A stretch of 32,443 nucleotides of DNA. It comes from Candidatus Woesearchaeota archaeon (GTDB taxonomy: Archaea; Nanobdellota; Nanobdellia; Woesearchaeales; GW2011-AR4). How positions within the stretch are numbered: position 1 is the first letter of the stretch; the number at the start of each line of letters is the position of its first letter. Shown here one piece after another: positions 1 to 10,585 of the stretch. The stretch is from the NCBI GenBank assembly GCA_018303685.1, contig JAGVXS010000038.1, forward strand, positions 1 through 32,443, given 5' to 3'. The position numbers and the translations under genes were made by a program. Under the pieces are notes generated by a model, which did no database searches, was not told where the DNA came from, and was given only the letters and a program-made list of their open reading frames with translations.

Positions 1-1356
1 CGGCAGCTCTGTTGCATACTGCCTCATGACCTTCCTGCTGTTTATTGCGTTTACAAAGTCATTTGGGTCAACCTGCGAATGCGCTCTTTTGGAGTTCCTC
101 AGCAATGCATCCTGGCTGTAGATGTCGCCGTAAAAAAAGTAAACCTTTGCATTGCTTGGGGTGTTTTCGCTCAGCCACTTCAGTGCCTCCCAATGGTAGC
201 TGTCCATTACTCCCTGTGTTTCCAGTTTCTGGTATTTTGGGATGAATGGAACCTTAATCAGACCCAATAAAAGCACCAGAAAAACCGCACTTGCCAGGAT
301 TGAATAAATCAAATTCCAGTTCTTTATGAAAAATCTCAAAATATAATAAACAGCAAATCCAAAAAATACTGAAAGATAAATCGGCCACAAGAATCTCAGC
401 TGGAAAGCCCTCCAGTCAAACCCGAAATAATTTCCGTAGCCCATAGCCAGCATGCTGATGCCTGCCAAAAAAGCAACATTGGTGTTTTTAATTGAGGCAA
501 AAAACAGCAGCAATCCTGCCAAAATAAACACGAGCAAAATCTTGAAATCTGCAAGGTAAAACCCCGGGTTGCCATCCCATACTGGCTTTACGCTGAACTG
601 GTACGGCTGTACAACAAACCAGCTGTTGAGGAAAATTATAAGATAATAGGATGTTAATATCAATGCTAAAATCCCGGCAAATGCCAAGTTTTTTATGTCC
701 TTAGCATTGAATTTTTTAAGCAGAAAATTTGCCGCCATAACAGCAAGAATGAAAAACCCTGCAAAGACAATCTCAGAAGTATGCGTCAGGATTATAGCGC
801 TTAAAAAAATCCCGATGAGCAGAAATGATTTTTCAATGCCGATCCTGCAAATGCCCCAGAAAAGGGCTATGAGGAAAAACTGCCCAAGTATTGAAGGCCA
901 GTGCCCCCATGCAAAGCCAAGGTAGTTCGGGCCTGCGAATATCAGCAAAGCCATTGGAAGGGCGATCAATGCTGCGCTCTTATTGGCGCCCCTGATTATA
1001 ACATACATCAGCATTGCAGCCGCGGATGCAAGCAAAAAAACAATGAAGTATATTGCATCATAAACCTGCAGCCCTGACAAATATGAGAAGATGACAGCCA
1101 GATGGTAAATAACCGGAGGGTATCTTCCGACTGCATTCCCAAAGCCATGCGATATGTAGCTTGCCTCGTATCTGAAATTGCCCATATCCTTTATTGCATC
1201 AGCCCTGACTTGGTGCTGGAACGCGTCAGACGCAAGATACCCATAAGGAAAATCATGCGACAGCTGGTGATTCCATAAATTTGCATTGCCGATGAGCAAT
1301 AAGACTGAGAATACCAAGATCAAATATGCGTTTTCCAGCAAGCCTGAAATCTTCAT
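1..1356 (-). CDS. Polytopic membrane protein, GT-C/mannosyltransferase-like, partial (C-terminus beyond window start)
   Basis: Manual minus-strand translation from ATG at 1354-1356 (MKISGLLENAYLILVFSVLLLIGNANLWNHQLSHDFPYGYL...) is open to position 1; many hydrophobic helices. Absent from the ORF track because no stop lies in the window. Confidence 0.75.
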   Translation of the reverse strand, partial: MKISGLLENAYLILVFSVLLLIGNANLWNHQLSHDFPYGYLASDAFQHQVRADAIKDMGNFRYEASYISHGFGNAVGRYPPVIYHLAVIFSYLSGLQVYDAIYFIVFLLASAAAMLMYVIIRGANKSAALIALPMALLIFAGPNYLGFAWGHWPSILGQFFLIALFWGICRIGIEKSFLLIGIFLSAIILTHTSEIVFAGFFILAVMAANFLLKKFNAKDIKNLAFAGILALILTSYYLIIFLNSWFVVQPYQFSVKPVWDGNPGFYLADFKILLVFILAGLLLFFASIKNTNVAFLAGISMLAMGYGNYFGFDWRAFQLRFLWPIYLSVFFGFAVYYILRFFIKNWNLIYSILASAVFLVLLLGLIKVPFIPKYQKLETQGVMDSYHWEALKWLSENTPSNAKVYFFYGDIYSQDALLRNSKRAHSQVDPNDFVNAINSRKVMRQYATELP

Positions 1357-1357
1357 G

Positions 1358-2074
1358 TCAGCCAAAAATCCTTTTTTTCACAAGCGATAATTTCAGCCTT
1401 AATAAATACAATGGTATGATTACCCCGTCCCTTAAAAGTTTAACGTTGCTGATGCCTTTCTGCCTTCCCTTGTAATTGACAGGCACTTCGACAAACCTGT
1501 AGCCCTTGTCAATGCCTTTTATCGCTATCTCGGGCTCGTATGCAAAATGCCTGCACCGGAAATCAATGTCCCTTATTGCATCGGTTTTCCATGCCTTGAA
1601 CCCTGCATTGACGTCTGTAAACCTTTTGCCAGCCAAAATTGACGTAAACCCCGAAACTACAAAATTAGCCAGCCTCCTCATTTTTGTCAGCGAGCCTTTC
1701 TGTATAGTGCTCCCCTTCACAAACCTCGATGCAAAGACAACATCGGCATTATTATCAAGAATCGGCTTTATCAGCCTTGGCAGCTCCTCAGGCGGAAACT
1801 GCGAGTCAGCATCAACCTGCGCCTGCACAGCCCCTTTTGCAGCATCAACTCCTTTTCTTATGGCGTATCCCTTGCCCATGTTCTGCCTGTATCTTATGAC
1901 TCTCAGATTTTTAATGCCTGTTTTTTTTGCAGCTTCGGAAGTGTTGTCAGCACTGCCGTCGTCAACTGCAATAATCTCGGCATATGGAACTGCCTTGCTT
2001 ATCCTTTTCAAAGTGCCAGCTATGTTTTTTTCCTCGTTGTAGCACGCGACTATGACGGATAAGCTATGCCTCAT
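1358..2074 (-). CDS. GT2 glycosyltransferase, dolichol-phosphate mannosyltransferase-like
   Basis: SVIVACYNEEKNI, IIAVDDGSADNT, QVDADSQF motifs; 238 aa. Confidence 0.9.
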   Translation of the reverse strand: MRHSLSVIVACYNEEKNIAGTLKRISKAVPYAEIIAVDDGSADNTSEAAKKTGIKNLRVIRYRQNMGKGYAIRKGVDAAKGAVQAQVDADSQFPPEELPRLIKPILDNNADVVFASRFVKGSTIQKGSLTKMRRLANFVVSGFTSILAGKRFTDVNAGFKAWKTDAIRDIDFRCRHFAYEPEIAIKGIDKGYRFVEVPVNYKGRQKGISNVKLLRDGVIIPLYLLRLKLSLVKKRIFG

Positions 2075-2085
2075 AATAGAAACCT

Positions 2086-3123
2086 TTACTTGTAAACCTT
2101 GTCAAGCATTTGCCTGTTTTCCATCACCCATTTCAGGATGTTGTCCATCGCTGCTTCCGGGCTGGCTTTTGGCTGCCAGTTGAATGTCTTGGATACCTTT
2201 CTTATGTCGCTTACATAAACGCACTGGTCAGCCCTTCTCGGTGTTTGCTCTGTTTTTATGGCTGGCTTTGAGCCAAGCTTTTTTTCAAGGTAATTCGTTG
2301 CTTCAATCAGCGACATTGTGTTTTTCACTCCGCCGCCGACATTGAAAACCTCCCCCTTGAAATCATCAATATTGTCTATCTGCTTCATTATAAGCTCGCA
2401 GATGTCCTTTATGTAAAGCACGTCCCTTAGCTGCTTGCCCTTCCACCCGATGTAAGTTATCGGAAACTTGTAGGCAAATGCAATAGGCCACCAGCTGAAC
2501 CATCCCTGCTTTGGCAGGCCCCACTGCCATTCTCCCCCAAGGCAGCTGAATCTGTTCACAATGATGTTAATGTTGAATGCGTTTGCATATTCCTGGCAGA
2601 ACAAGTCAGCTGTCAGCTTCGTCAGGCCATAGATGGAATGGTCATTGCCGTCAATAGGAAAGCTTTCGTCAATGCCGTTTTTGTAAAGCTCGTCATCATA
2701 CTCAAACCTTGTTCCAAGCTCTTTTGTCTTTATGGCATTTATTTTGTCGCCTGAGTAAACCTTGTTCGTGCTCCACTGGATTATCTTTATCTTGTTCTTT
2801 CGTGCAAGCTCAAGTATGTTGATGACTGACAGCGAATTGTTGGTGAAGTCAAAGTAAGGGTTTTTGTAGCCTTCGATTGCAGAGGGCTCTGCCGCAGTGT
2901 TCAATATCAAGTCTATCTTCCTGTCAACATTGCTGAAGTCTTCATTGTTCCTTACATCGCCATGCACAAACTCCACTCCGTTGGCTTCAAGCACTGCTCT
3001 TGAAATCTCAGTGCCCCTTCTTACAAGATTGTCCATTGCAATGACATTGAAACCCTTCTTTTTCAGGAACATTGACAGGTTGAAGCCTATAAAGCCGCAT
3101 CCGCCTGTTATCAAGACATTCAT
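2086..3123 (-). CDS. NAD-dependent sugar epimerase/dehydratase (SDR), CDP-tyvelose/paratose 2-epimerase-like
   Basis: ITGGCGFIGFNL Rossmann motif, YGLTK active site, GEWQWGLPKQGWFSWW...GWKGKQLRDVLYIKD region. Confidence 0.8.
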   Translation of the reverse strand: MNVLITGGCGFIGFNLSMFLKKKGFNVIAMDNLVRRGTEISRAVLEANGVEFVHGDVRNNEDFSNVDRKIDLILNTAAEPSAIEGYKNPYFDFTNNSLSVINILELARKNKIKIIQWSTNKVYSGDKINAIKTKELGTRFEYDDELYKNGIDESFPIDGNDHSIYGLTKLTADLFCQEYANAFNINIIVNRFSCLGGEWQWGLPKQGWFSWWPIAFAYKFPITYIGWKGKQLRDVLYIKDICELIMKQIDNIDDFKGEVFNVGGGVKNTMSLIEATNYLEKKLGSKPAIKTEQTPRRADQCVYVSDIRKVSKTFNWQPKASPEAAMDNILKWVMENRQMLDKVYK

Positions 3124-3193
3124 TTTAGCACCCCATAAAATCAGATTAACTTGGGCTTCCCCAACTATATTTAAATTTTGCTATACGATAAAC

Positions 3194-5173
3194 TTACCCC
3201 ACGCTCCCAACAATTCCCAAAAACTCCCTGTAATCAGAGTAGGATTTCATCACAAGATAAGCCGCAATCGCAATCATGGCTATTATTATCAGGGCATAAG
3301 CCATGCGCGATTTTTTGGTGAATTTATTGTGCTTCTTAAGGGCAGGAATATACAAAATCAAAAACAAAGCCATCACTCCAAAAATAAAAGCCAGATGCTC
3401 GGGAAAGAAAGCAATGTGGTTGAAATTATCGACAAAATTGCCCCCTTTATCGCAGTTTTTCTGCCTTCCGACAGCCCCTAAGATTATATTGACAACATTA
3501 TTGGCTGCAAACCTGCTTTTTTTGCATATCCTGTCAAATATCCTGCCATAGTAGTCAACCATTCTAACAAATGTTGTCTGGCAATCCTGTATGTCTTTCA
3601 GGTAGAGTGTTGCAATGTGGATGCTGGTTACAGGCAAATGCTCCATATTTGGAACAATCAGCCTGCAGTACTGGCTTTTAAATCCAGGAGGCATGCCCTC
3701 AAATGCCTGTGCAATTAGGGTTGCGCCTGACCTTGGGCCAATGGCAATCATGCTGTAGTTCTTGACATGCATCAGGCTTCTTATTTCAGCAAGCCTTTCC
3801 TCATTTGCCTTTGCCTTGGCTTCGTCAAGCTTCAGGGCGCTCCAGCCAGTTAAATTTGTAACGCCCAGTTTTGCCAGCCTCGGCCCTGAAAACTCATCTA
3901 TGTTTATCCTGTATTCAGTGTCAGATGCAACATCAAGCCTTTCCCTGTCAAAATCAAAATCATAGCTTGTCAGCAGCTCGGGATACTCTGCAAGAATATT
4001 GCCATCCTGTTTTGGCACAAAATTGATTCCGTACCCAATCTCTTTCTGGAAGTTCGAAATCCCGGTATTAAGCTTTTTGTCTATGAAATCATGCGCAAAA
4101 GGCAGGGGAACTATCGCAGGATACACAATGACAAGGAACAGCCCGCAGTACAATGCAGCCCTTTCAAAAGAGGCCCTTTTCACCTTCTCCTTGAGTATTG
4201 CAAAAGTAAGTATAATGAACAGGAAAGTCAGGAAGTGGTTTCTGCCGAAATACAGGCCTCCAAAATGCTGGTGGTCGTTAAGCAAAACCCAGAATTCAAG
4301 TGCGCCAAGCACAGGAATCACGCTGAATGTCTTGATGAACAAAAGAAAGCAGAAAACCAGCGCAACATACACTATAAAGACAGACTGGTTTACATACCAA
4401 AAAGGAATCATGTCTTTTAATGCCTGCCAAAATGTAAACACAGGAGATTCAAGATGAGCAAATATCATGTATTTGAATATATTGGGATACATCAGCCTGA
4501 ACAGAATTGAAAACAGCAAAACAGGAATGAATATTATGAAAATATTGAGTATTTTTTTGTACCTTATGGAGATTTTGATGTTTTTTGACTCGTTTCTTTC
4601 AATTTTTATTAAGCCAGCCCTGAATGCATAGAACGCAGCTATTATAAATATCGGCATGAGCATTGCAATGTTGACATAAGCAGCAACTGCAAACAGGATT
4701 CCTGCTATTATTTCTTTAAATCTAAGGGCAGAATAATATAAAATATAAAATCCGAAAAACAGGATCATGCCCCCAAACGGGTAGTTGTAAGAGCTGCTCC
4801 ATGGGTAAAGCCATGCCAGCACAAGCAGCCCGATAAAAGCGTAGTTTGGCTTTCCAGTTTCTTTTTTTGAAATTCTCGTCATTAAAAATAATGTTACTAT
4901 GTACAGGATGGCAATCATTATCCCGGTTAAAATCTGGAAGTTCCCGAAAAGCTTTTTGAAAATAAGTTGCGGCAAATACAAGAACGGGCCGCCCTGCTCG
5001 CAGAATGGCTGCCCCCCGTACAAAGTGCCCTGCCCCATGTAGTCAAGGCACACATACCACATCTCGCGATAGGCGTTTTTCCAGTCAGTAACATGGATGG
5101 AATAAACCAATAATGGGATAAGCGCAAGCGCAAATGCTATAGCTTCAATCCTCTCGTATTTTTTATCGTCCAT
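3194..5173 (-). CDS. Polytopic membrane protein, possible GT-C glycosyltransferase
   Basis: 659 aa ORF, multiple TM segments, glycosylation-cluster context. Confidence 0.65.
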   Translation of the reverse strand: MDDKKYERIEAIAFALALIPLLVYSIHVTDWKNAYREMWYVCLDYMGQGTLYGGQPFCEQGGPFLYLPQLIFKKLFGNFQILTGIMIAILYIVTLFLMTRISKKETGKPNYAFIGLLVLAWLYPWSSSYNYPFGGMILFFGFYILYYSALRFKEIIAGILFAVAAYVNIAMLMPIFIIAAFYAFRAGLIKIERNESKNIKISIRYKKILNIFIIFIPVLLFSILFRLMYPNIFKYMIFAHLESPVFTFWQALKDMIPFWYVNQSVFIVYVALVFCFLLFIKTFSVIPVLGALEFWVLLNDHQHFGGLYFGRNHFLTFLFIILTFAILKEKVKRASFERAALYCGLFLVIVYPAIVPLPFAHDFIDKKLNTGISNFQKEIGYGINFVPKQDGNILAEYPELLTSYDFDFDRERLDVASDTEYRINIDEFSGPRLAKLGVTNLTGWSALKLDEAKAKANEERLAEIRSLMHVKNYSMIAIGPRSGATLIAQAFEGMPPGFKSQYCRLIVPNMEHLPVTSIHIATLYLKDIQDCQTTFVRMVDYYGRIFDRICKKSRFAANNVVNIILGAVGRQKNCDKGGNFVDNFNHIAFFPEHLAFIFGVMALFLILYIPALKKHNKFTKKSRMAYALIIIAMIAIAAYLVMKSYSDYREFLGIVGSVG

Positions 5174-7442
5174 TTTTTCTTTTTAGATAGTACATTACTC
5201 CAAAATAAATTAAAGCAATGACTGTTGTTGCCATAGTGATTATTTTCCCAATTTCAAAAGGCTTTGGCTTGTATTCAAAGATGATGCTGTCATAATCGCT
5301 GAGGAGCACAGCTGTTATTGCATTGTCCGCCTTCAAAATACTGAGTTCTTTGCCGCCTGCAAATGCCTTCCATCCGGGGTAATGGGCAAAAACCTCGCTT
5401 AATACCAGGAGCCCCCTGCCTTTTGCACCAACCTCTACTTTATTGTTTGAATACTTTGTTATCTTGGCTTCTTTATAGCCTCCCTTCAGCCTGCTTAATG
5501 CAGTTTCCAGCTCCCCGTTCGAAACAGCATTCTTTCCGCTTAAAATGTCGGGCAGCAAAACACCCCCGCTTTGGGTATACTCTCTTAGAATGGGAACGCT
5601 TTCCTGGCTTACAGAGCCCGGCGCTAATATAACAACATCAAATTTTTTTAAAAAATCTATGCTGTGCTCCCCAACATCGACATTTCCCTGTACTGCGACA
5701 GTATTTTTTGGATTGAATTTGCCATTAAGCATTAAGGAATAAATCAATTGCCTTGAAGCATCCTGATTGCCAACAACCAAAATCGCGTTCTGAACAACAT
5801 AAGCCCTCGGCATCAATTCAAGGTTCTCGTAAAGGTAAGGCCCGAATGCGTTCCACACAGCGCATTCCCTGCATTCTGCAAATTTCCCTGCAAGCTTGAA
5901 GTTCGGAATGTCAAGCTCCCTGTCCGATATTGCATATTTTATATTCAAGATGCCCAAAAGCTTGCTCGGCGCGTACTGATGCGCAACTGCCAGATAGCTG
6001 ACATAATCATTGACCCATATGCCTCCGCCGCCCTTGGCTTCGGGTATTCCAAGCTGTGCATTATAGTTGTAGCCCGCAGCGCCGATAATTTCCTTCAGTC
6101 CCATATTAATTGTCCTGTAGAAATCCTTGTCATTGCTTATGTGTGCCAATATGGGAATATCTTTTGGGTTTATAACATTGACAGATGAAGGCATTTTGTG
6201 CAGTGCAACAAGCTCGGCTAAAATCAGGGCGATAATAAAAAAATGGGCTGCATTTTTGAATTTAATTTTATCAAGCTTCGCATTCAGATTTTCATAGCCG
6301 TATGCGGCAAGCGCTGACGCGGAAAATACAAAAAGAACCATAGCCCTTTCAATATGCCTCATCTTCCCGAATCCGGGAACAGATTTGTAGAACATTTCAG
6401 CCAAAAAAGAGCCAGAGGCGAGCATTATCGAAACAGCAATCACAATAAGAAAGAAAACCACGTTTTTGTTCCTGTATGAAAAAAGGCTCATAGCCAGAAG
6501 AATAAACGCGGCAATCCCCAACGCCCCTGAAAGCCCGTCAAAGCCTATATTTGAGACAAAGACGTGCCATGAATCAGCTAATTTGACTGGGTAGCCAAGG
6601 TATTCCGTGTAGGAAACTCCAGCGTTCCTGTTTGAAATGCCTTCAAATTCCAAAGCCGGCAGTAATTTTATTGCGGCAAACCCGAACAATGCCAGCAGCA
6701 GCACAACTCCAATCAAAAAAACCTTCAGCAGCCTTTTTAGGAAGCCTTTCCCTATAATGCTGAAAGCCAAAAAAATCCCTATTAAAAACCCCGTGTAAAT
6801 GAAAAAAATTATTCCGCCTGCCAGTGCCATCATGGCAAAAAACAATCCCGCAAGTATGGAGTCTGAAAGCCATTTCTCGTTTTTTACAGCCCTGTAGGCA
6901 AACAAAAATACAAATGGAATGAGCGCATAGCTTTCAAGAATATTCAAATGCCCTGAAATTATAAAAGAATGCACGAAGCCGTTGAGCATGTAAACCAATG
7001 CAGAGATAAAAGCAGCCCTGCTGCCTTTTTTGAAGCTTATAATCAATAAGTACATCCCCAGCCCGGCAAGGAAAAAATAGGATATCACTGCAAGGTTCAT
7101 TGCAAGATATATGTTCCTGAATATCAAAATAAACAGGAAATTCAGGTCAAAAAGGTAGCTCTCTGGTATAGCCATCAAAGGCTGCCCTGAGTAAAAATAA
7201 GGAGTCCACAAATGCAGCGTTTTCTGGCTGAAAACAGAATCTTTGACATTATAAGACAGGAAAGTCATGTCGTTGATGTAGTGTATGTTGTTGAGAATTT
7301 TAGTGGCGCTCAGAATATTATAAAAAAATACGACTGACAATAAAAGCAGAATTATTATGTATATGTGCTCTTTGATTAAAAGCTTGAGCTTAGAGATATT
7401 CCACACCCTTGTCCTTTTCTTTCCATAACCCCAGAGCCTCAT
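5163..7442 (-). CDS. YfhO-like polytopic membrane protein
   Basis: 759 aa; SFNV-type YfhO-like N-terminus (MTFLSYNVKDSVFSQKTLHLWTPYFYSGQPLMA). Annotated start overlaps the upstream gene by 53 nt, so the true start may be downstream. Confidence 0.6.
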   Translation of the reverse strand: MRLWGYGKKRTRVWNISKLKLLIKEHIYIIILLLLSVVFFYNILSATKILNNIHYINDMTFLSYNVKDSVFSQKTLHLWTPYFYSGQPLMAIPESYLFDLNFLFILIFRNIYLAMNLAVISYFFLAGLGMYLLIISFKKGSRAAFISALVYMLNGFVHSFIISGHLNILESYALIPFVFLFAYRAVKNEKWLSDSILAGLFFAMMALAGGIIFFIYTGFLIGIFLAFSIIGKGFLKRLLKVFLIGVVLLLALFGFAAIKLLPALEFEGISNRNAGVSYTEYLGYPVKLADSWHVFVSNIGFDGLSGALGIAAFILLAMSLFSYRNKNVVFFLIVIAVSIMLASGSFLAEMFYKSVPGFGKMRHIERAMVLFVFSASALAAYGYENLNAKLDKIKFKNAAHFFIIALILAELVALHKMPSSVNVINPKDIPILAHISNDKDFYRTINMGLKEIIGAAGYNYNAQLGIPEAKGGGGIWVNDYVSYLAVAHQYAPSKLLGILNIKYAISDRELDIPNFKLAGKFAECRECAVWNAFGPYLYENLELMPRAYVVQNAILVVGNQDASRQLIYSLMLNGKFNPKNTVAVQGNVDVGEHSIDFLKKFDVVILAPGSVSQESVPILREYTQSGGVLLPDILSGKNAVSNGELETALSRLKGGYKEAKITKYSNNKVEVGAKGRGLLVLSEVFAHYPGWKAFAGGKELSILKADNAITAVLLSDYDSIIFEYKPKPFEIGKIITMATTVIALIYFGVMYYLKRKNGR

Positions 7443-8859
7443 GCGACCATTTGAAGGGCCTTTCCCCTTTTGCCATGAGCTTTGAAAGAACGAGCATTAT
7501 CTTGCTGCCGACATTGGAGCCGTAAAGCCTTTTCGCATTTGCCATTTTCTTGAGCAGGCTTTCGTCTTTTGCTATGTGGGTTATCAGCTTTAATATGTAA
7601 TCGCTGCTTATTGGCGGAACAAGAATGTTGCTTTTCGCATCAACAACAGTCTCAGGCCTGTCTGTGCTTATCCTGCATGTTAGGCACGGCTTCCCAATCA
7701 GGTTAAGCTCCTCCTGCACCCCTCCGGAGTCTGTCAATGCAGCCATGCAGTTTTTTGACTCAAAAAACTCAACAACATTCGCGTACTCGGGCCATACATT
7801 TGTATGCAAAAAATTCCTGTTTTTCTTCAGCCTGTTTATAATGTCCCTCATCTTGTAGTAGTCAAGGGCGTTTCTTGTGGCGCTCATCTCTATAAAATTC
7901 ACATTATAGCCCTTTTTCACCAGCTCCTGCACAGCGCCTATAATCGCCTTGAACCTTGTTGGAGTCAGGTTTTCCCTTCGGTGTATATCCACTCTAATCC
8001 ATTTTCCCTTTTCCAATTGTGGGAAAACATCAAAAACGCTTTTCTCGGCTTTTTCCTTTCTTTTCAGTTCAAGCGCATCCACAACAACTCCGCCGACAAC
8101 CCATATGCTGCTTTCAGGATAGCCTTCCCTGATTAAGTGCTCCCTGTTGATGCTTACAGGCGCAAACAAAAATTCAGAGCCTGCAGCAGAGGTGTAAGTG
8201 TCCCACTGCTCCGGAAACGGCTCGTTCCTAAGCAAAAGCCACTTGCCGTAAAACTGCTGGTCTATGAAAGTCTGAATATCAACATTTTTGTAGCGCTTCA
8301 TAACTTCAGGAGCCATAGACCTCAGCCCGGCTTCAACCTGGATAGCCTTTTCAACCCTTGAGAACATCCATGCAGCAGGCACAATTGCAGTCATTATAGT
8401 GTCGCCCAAAACAACAGGCACAACTGTAACCTCAGGCCAGTTTTTCTTCAGGTGCCTTGCAAGCCAGCTTACTTTCATCATCAATTCAGCGGATTTTTGC
8501 GCCAGGTCGCCCCTTATTGCAAGGTTGCAGGCAACATGATTCTGCAGATTGAATTCTGTCAATCCCCTTGTCAGCACATCATCATAGTGCTGGTTTGAGT
8601 TTATCACAAAATTCGGGATTCCTGCCTTGTTTGCTGCAACAATTGAGCCATAAAACTTGTAGAAACATGGCTTTGTCCCTATGACAAAAGCAAGCACCCA
8701 TTTCCTGCCTTTGCCTGCCTTTTCCATCACTGAATGGATCAGCTGCTTGTTCAGGCTCAATGGAAGTATATGCGGCAAAAAATGCTCCTCTTCCTTAGCC
8801 TCGCTTCCGAACATTGAGTCATAAGCGTCTGTTACCGGAAATCCTTTTTGCTGCGTCAT
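7390..8859 (-). CDS. UDP-N-acetylglucosamine 2-epimerase-like protein, extended
   Basis: EAGLRS, VDIHRREN, TDSGGVQEEL, RISTDRPETV motifs; 489 aa. Confidence 0.75.
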   Translation of the reverse strand: MTQQKGFPVTDAYDSMFGSEAKEEEHFLPHILPLSLNKQLIHSVMEKAGKGRKWVLAFVIGTKPCFYKFYGSIVAANKAGIPNFVINSNQHYDDVLTRGLTEFNLQNHVACNLAIRGDLAQKSAELMMKVSWLARHLKKNWPEVTVVPVVLGDTIMTAIVPAAWMFSRVEKAIQVEAGLRSMAPEVMKRYKNVDIQTFIDQQFYGKWLLLRNEPFPEQWDTYTSAAGSEFLFAPVSINREHLIREGYPESSIWVVGGVVVDALELKRKEKAEKSVFDVFPQLEKGKWIRVDIHRRENLTPTRFKAIIGAVQELVKKGYNVNFIEMSATRNALDYYKMRDIINRLKKNRNFLHTNVWPEYANVVEFFESKNCMAALTDSGGVQEELNLIGKPCLTCRISTDRPETVVDAKSNILVPPISSDYILKLITHIAKDESLLKKMANAKRLYGSNVGSKIMLVLSKLMAKGERPFKWSHEALGLWKEKDKGVEYL

Positions 8860-8965
8860 TTACATGCTCTGGGTTATGAAGAAGGTATTTAAAATTATCT
8901 TTATTTGTGAGGAGAAAAATGGAAAGTATTTAAAGACATAATAAAGACATTGTGATATAATAAAA

Positions 8966-10585
8966 ATGAAATCAAAACACATTGTGGCATTATTGCTTTT
9001 TTTGGTTTTTGCGCAGGGGCTTTATATTGCCGCCACTAAGTCAAGAACCATTGACGAGGTAACATTCCATCTTAATTCAGGCTACCGCTACTTGACAACA
9101 GGCATATGGGACATTGGAATAAACAATCCTCCTTTGACTGCAACTTTGGCTGCTTTGCCTTTATTGTTTGTCAAGGACAAAAGCAAGTTCATAGATTTTG
9201 ACAAAGGCACGCAGATTGAGTACATTAACAGCAAGCCTGGATTGTTTCCAAAAAGTCTTTTGCTGGTTTCAAGGCTCATCCCATTGCTTTTCATGGTTTT
9301 GCTCGGCTGGTTTGTATTCCTGTGGGCAAGGGACTTGTATGGAATTAAGGCAGGGCTCTTTGCATTGTTTTTGTACTCATTTTCTCCAAACATGCTGGCT
9401 TTTGGAAGCCTTGTCACAGCAGACATTGGCGGCGCTTTGTTTATTTTCCTTTCAATGTACACTTTCTGGAAGTACATCAGCAATCCCACAATGAAAAGCC
9501 TTTTGATTGCAGGCATCTGCTTCGGCTTGGCACAAATAACCAAAATGCTTGCAGTTTTTTTAATCCCGGCATTCATCCTGTACTGCTTAATGATTTATTT
9601 TTTCAGGGATTTTAATGCAAATTTTTTGTTTAATTTTCAGAATAAAAATACAAAGAAAATATCTGACATAGTTTTGTCTTTATTTATTGTTTTTGTGATA
9701 GGATTGCTTATAATAAACACAGCGTACCTTTTCAAAGGGACTTTCACGCCACTGGGCAAATACAGCAAGCAGGAATTCATGAGCTCCACTTTCAAGAATC
9801 TTTATGAAAATAATCTGGTTAATTGGATTCCGATTCCACTGCCGAAGCAGTATGTCCTTGGGCACGACCAGGCCCAGTGGCAGGCAAAAGACGAAGTAAG
9901 AGGATTCTTCTTCTGGGGAAATATTGCAGAGAGATTCAGGAGCTATTATGTGCTGCACTTGCTGATAAAAACACCGATTGCAATTTTTGTTCTCATCTTT
10001 TTGGGATTTTTGTATTTCAGGAAGCTTACAATCCCGGAAATCTTCATGATATTCTATATTTTCCTGATTCTGTTCATGCTTACTTTTTTCAGCAAGCTTG
10101 CCATAGGCTACAGGCACGTGCTTTCAGTCTATCCTTTGCTTTGCCTCTTTTCAGCCAGGATACTGAAAGATGGCATCCCAAAAAATAAAATTGTTACGGC
10201 ATTAATAGCAGCCTCGGCTTTATGGTACTTGGCAAGCTCTTTGCTTGTTTTCCCCCATCATCTTGCCTATTTCAACGAATTCATAGGCGTGAAAAACGGC
10301 TACAAGTACACAATCGACTCAAACCTTGACTGGGAGCAGGACTTGGACTTGGTGAAAAAATACACAAGCCAAAACAAAAATGTCCTTGTTGACCCTGGAT
10401 GCCAGCCTGTAACCGGCAGGATTCTGGTGCCTGCAAACAGCCTCCAGTTCCAGAAATGGGTTTGCTACCAATGGCTCAAGCAAAACTTCAACCCAGTTGA
10501 TTACATTGGCTATTCATGGCTTGTTTACGATGTCAAAGGGCAGTGGCAGCAGACTGATAAAGGATTTGTTTTTATAAAAGAATAA
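8966..10585 (+). CDS. GT39/PMT/ArnT-like integral membrane glycosyltransferase
   Basis: 539 aa polytopic protein; N-terminal SRTIDEVTFHLNSGYRYLTTGIWDIGINNPPLTATLAALP matches the acidic first-loop pattern of the family. Confidence 0.75.
   Translation: MKSKHIVALLLFLVFAQGLYIAATKSRTIDEVTFHLNSGYRYLTTGIWDIGINNPPLTATLAALPLLFVKDKSKFIDFDKGTQIEYINSKPGLFPKSLLLVSRLIPLLFMVLLGWFVFLWARDLYGIKAGLFALFLYSFSPNMLAFGSLVTADIGGALFIFLSMYTFWKYISNPTMKSLLIAGICFGLAQITKMLAVFLIPAFILYCLMIYFFRDFNANFLFNFQNKNTKKISDIVLSLFIVFVIGLLIINTAYLFKGTFTPLGKYSKQEFMSSTFKNLYENNLVNWIPIPLPKQYVLGHDQAQWQAKDEVRGFFFWGNIAERFRSYYVLHLLIKTPIAIFVLIFLGFLYFRKLTIPEIFMIFYIFLILFMLTFFSKLAIGYRHVLSVYPLLCLFSARILKDGIPKNKIVTALIAASALWYLASSLLVFPHHLAYFNEFIGVKNGYKYTIDSNLDWEQDLDLVKKYTSQNKNVLVDPGCQPVTGRILVPANSLQFQKWVCYQWLKQNFNPVDYIGYSWLVYDVKGQWQQTDKGFVFIKE

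Noticed and set aside
45-270. Two overlapping plus-strand ORFs at window start
   Set aside because: Antisense to the open minus-strand frame of the partial membrane protein
1506-2042. 178-aa plus-strand ORF
   Set aside because: Antisense of a clear GT2 gene with conserved motifs; no recognisable domain
3999-4457. 152-aa plus-strand ORF
   Set aside because: Antisense of the 659-aa membrane protein; composition consistent with a shadow ORF
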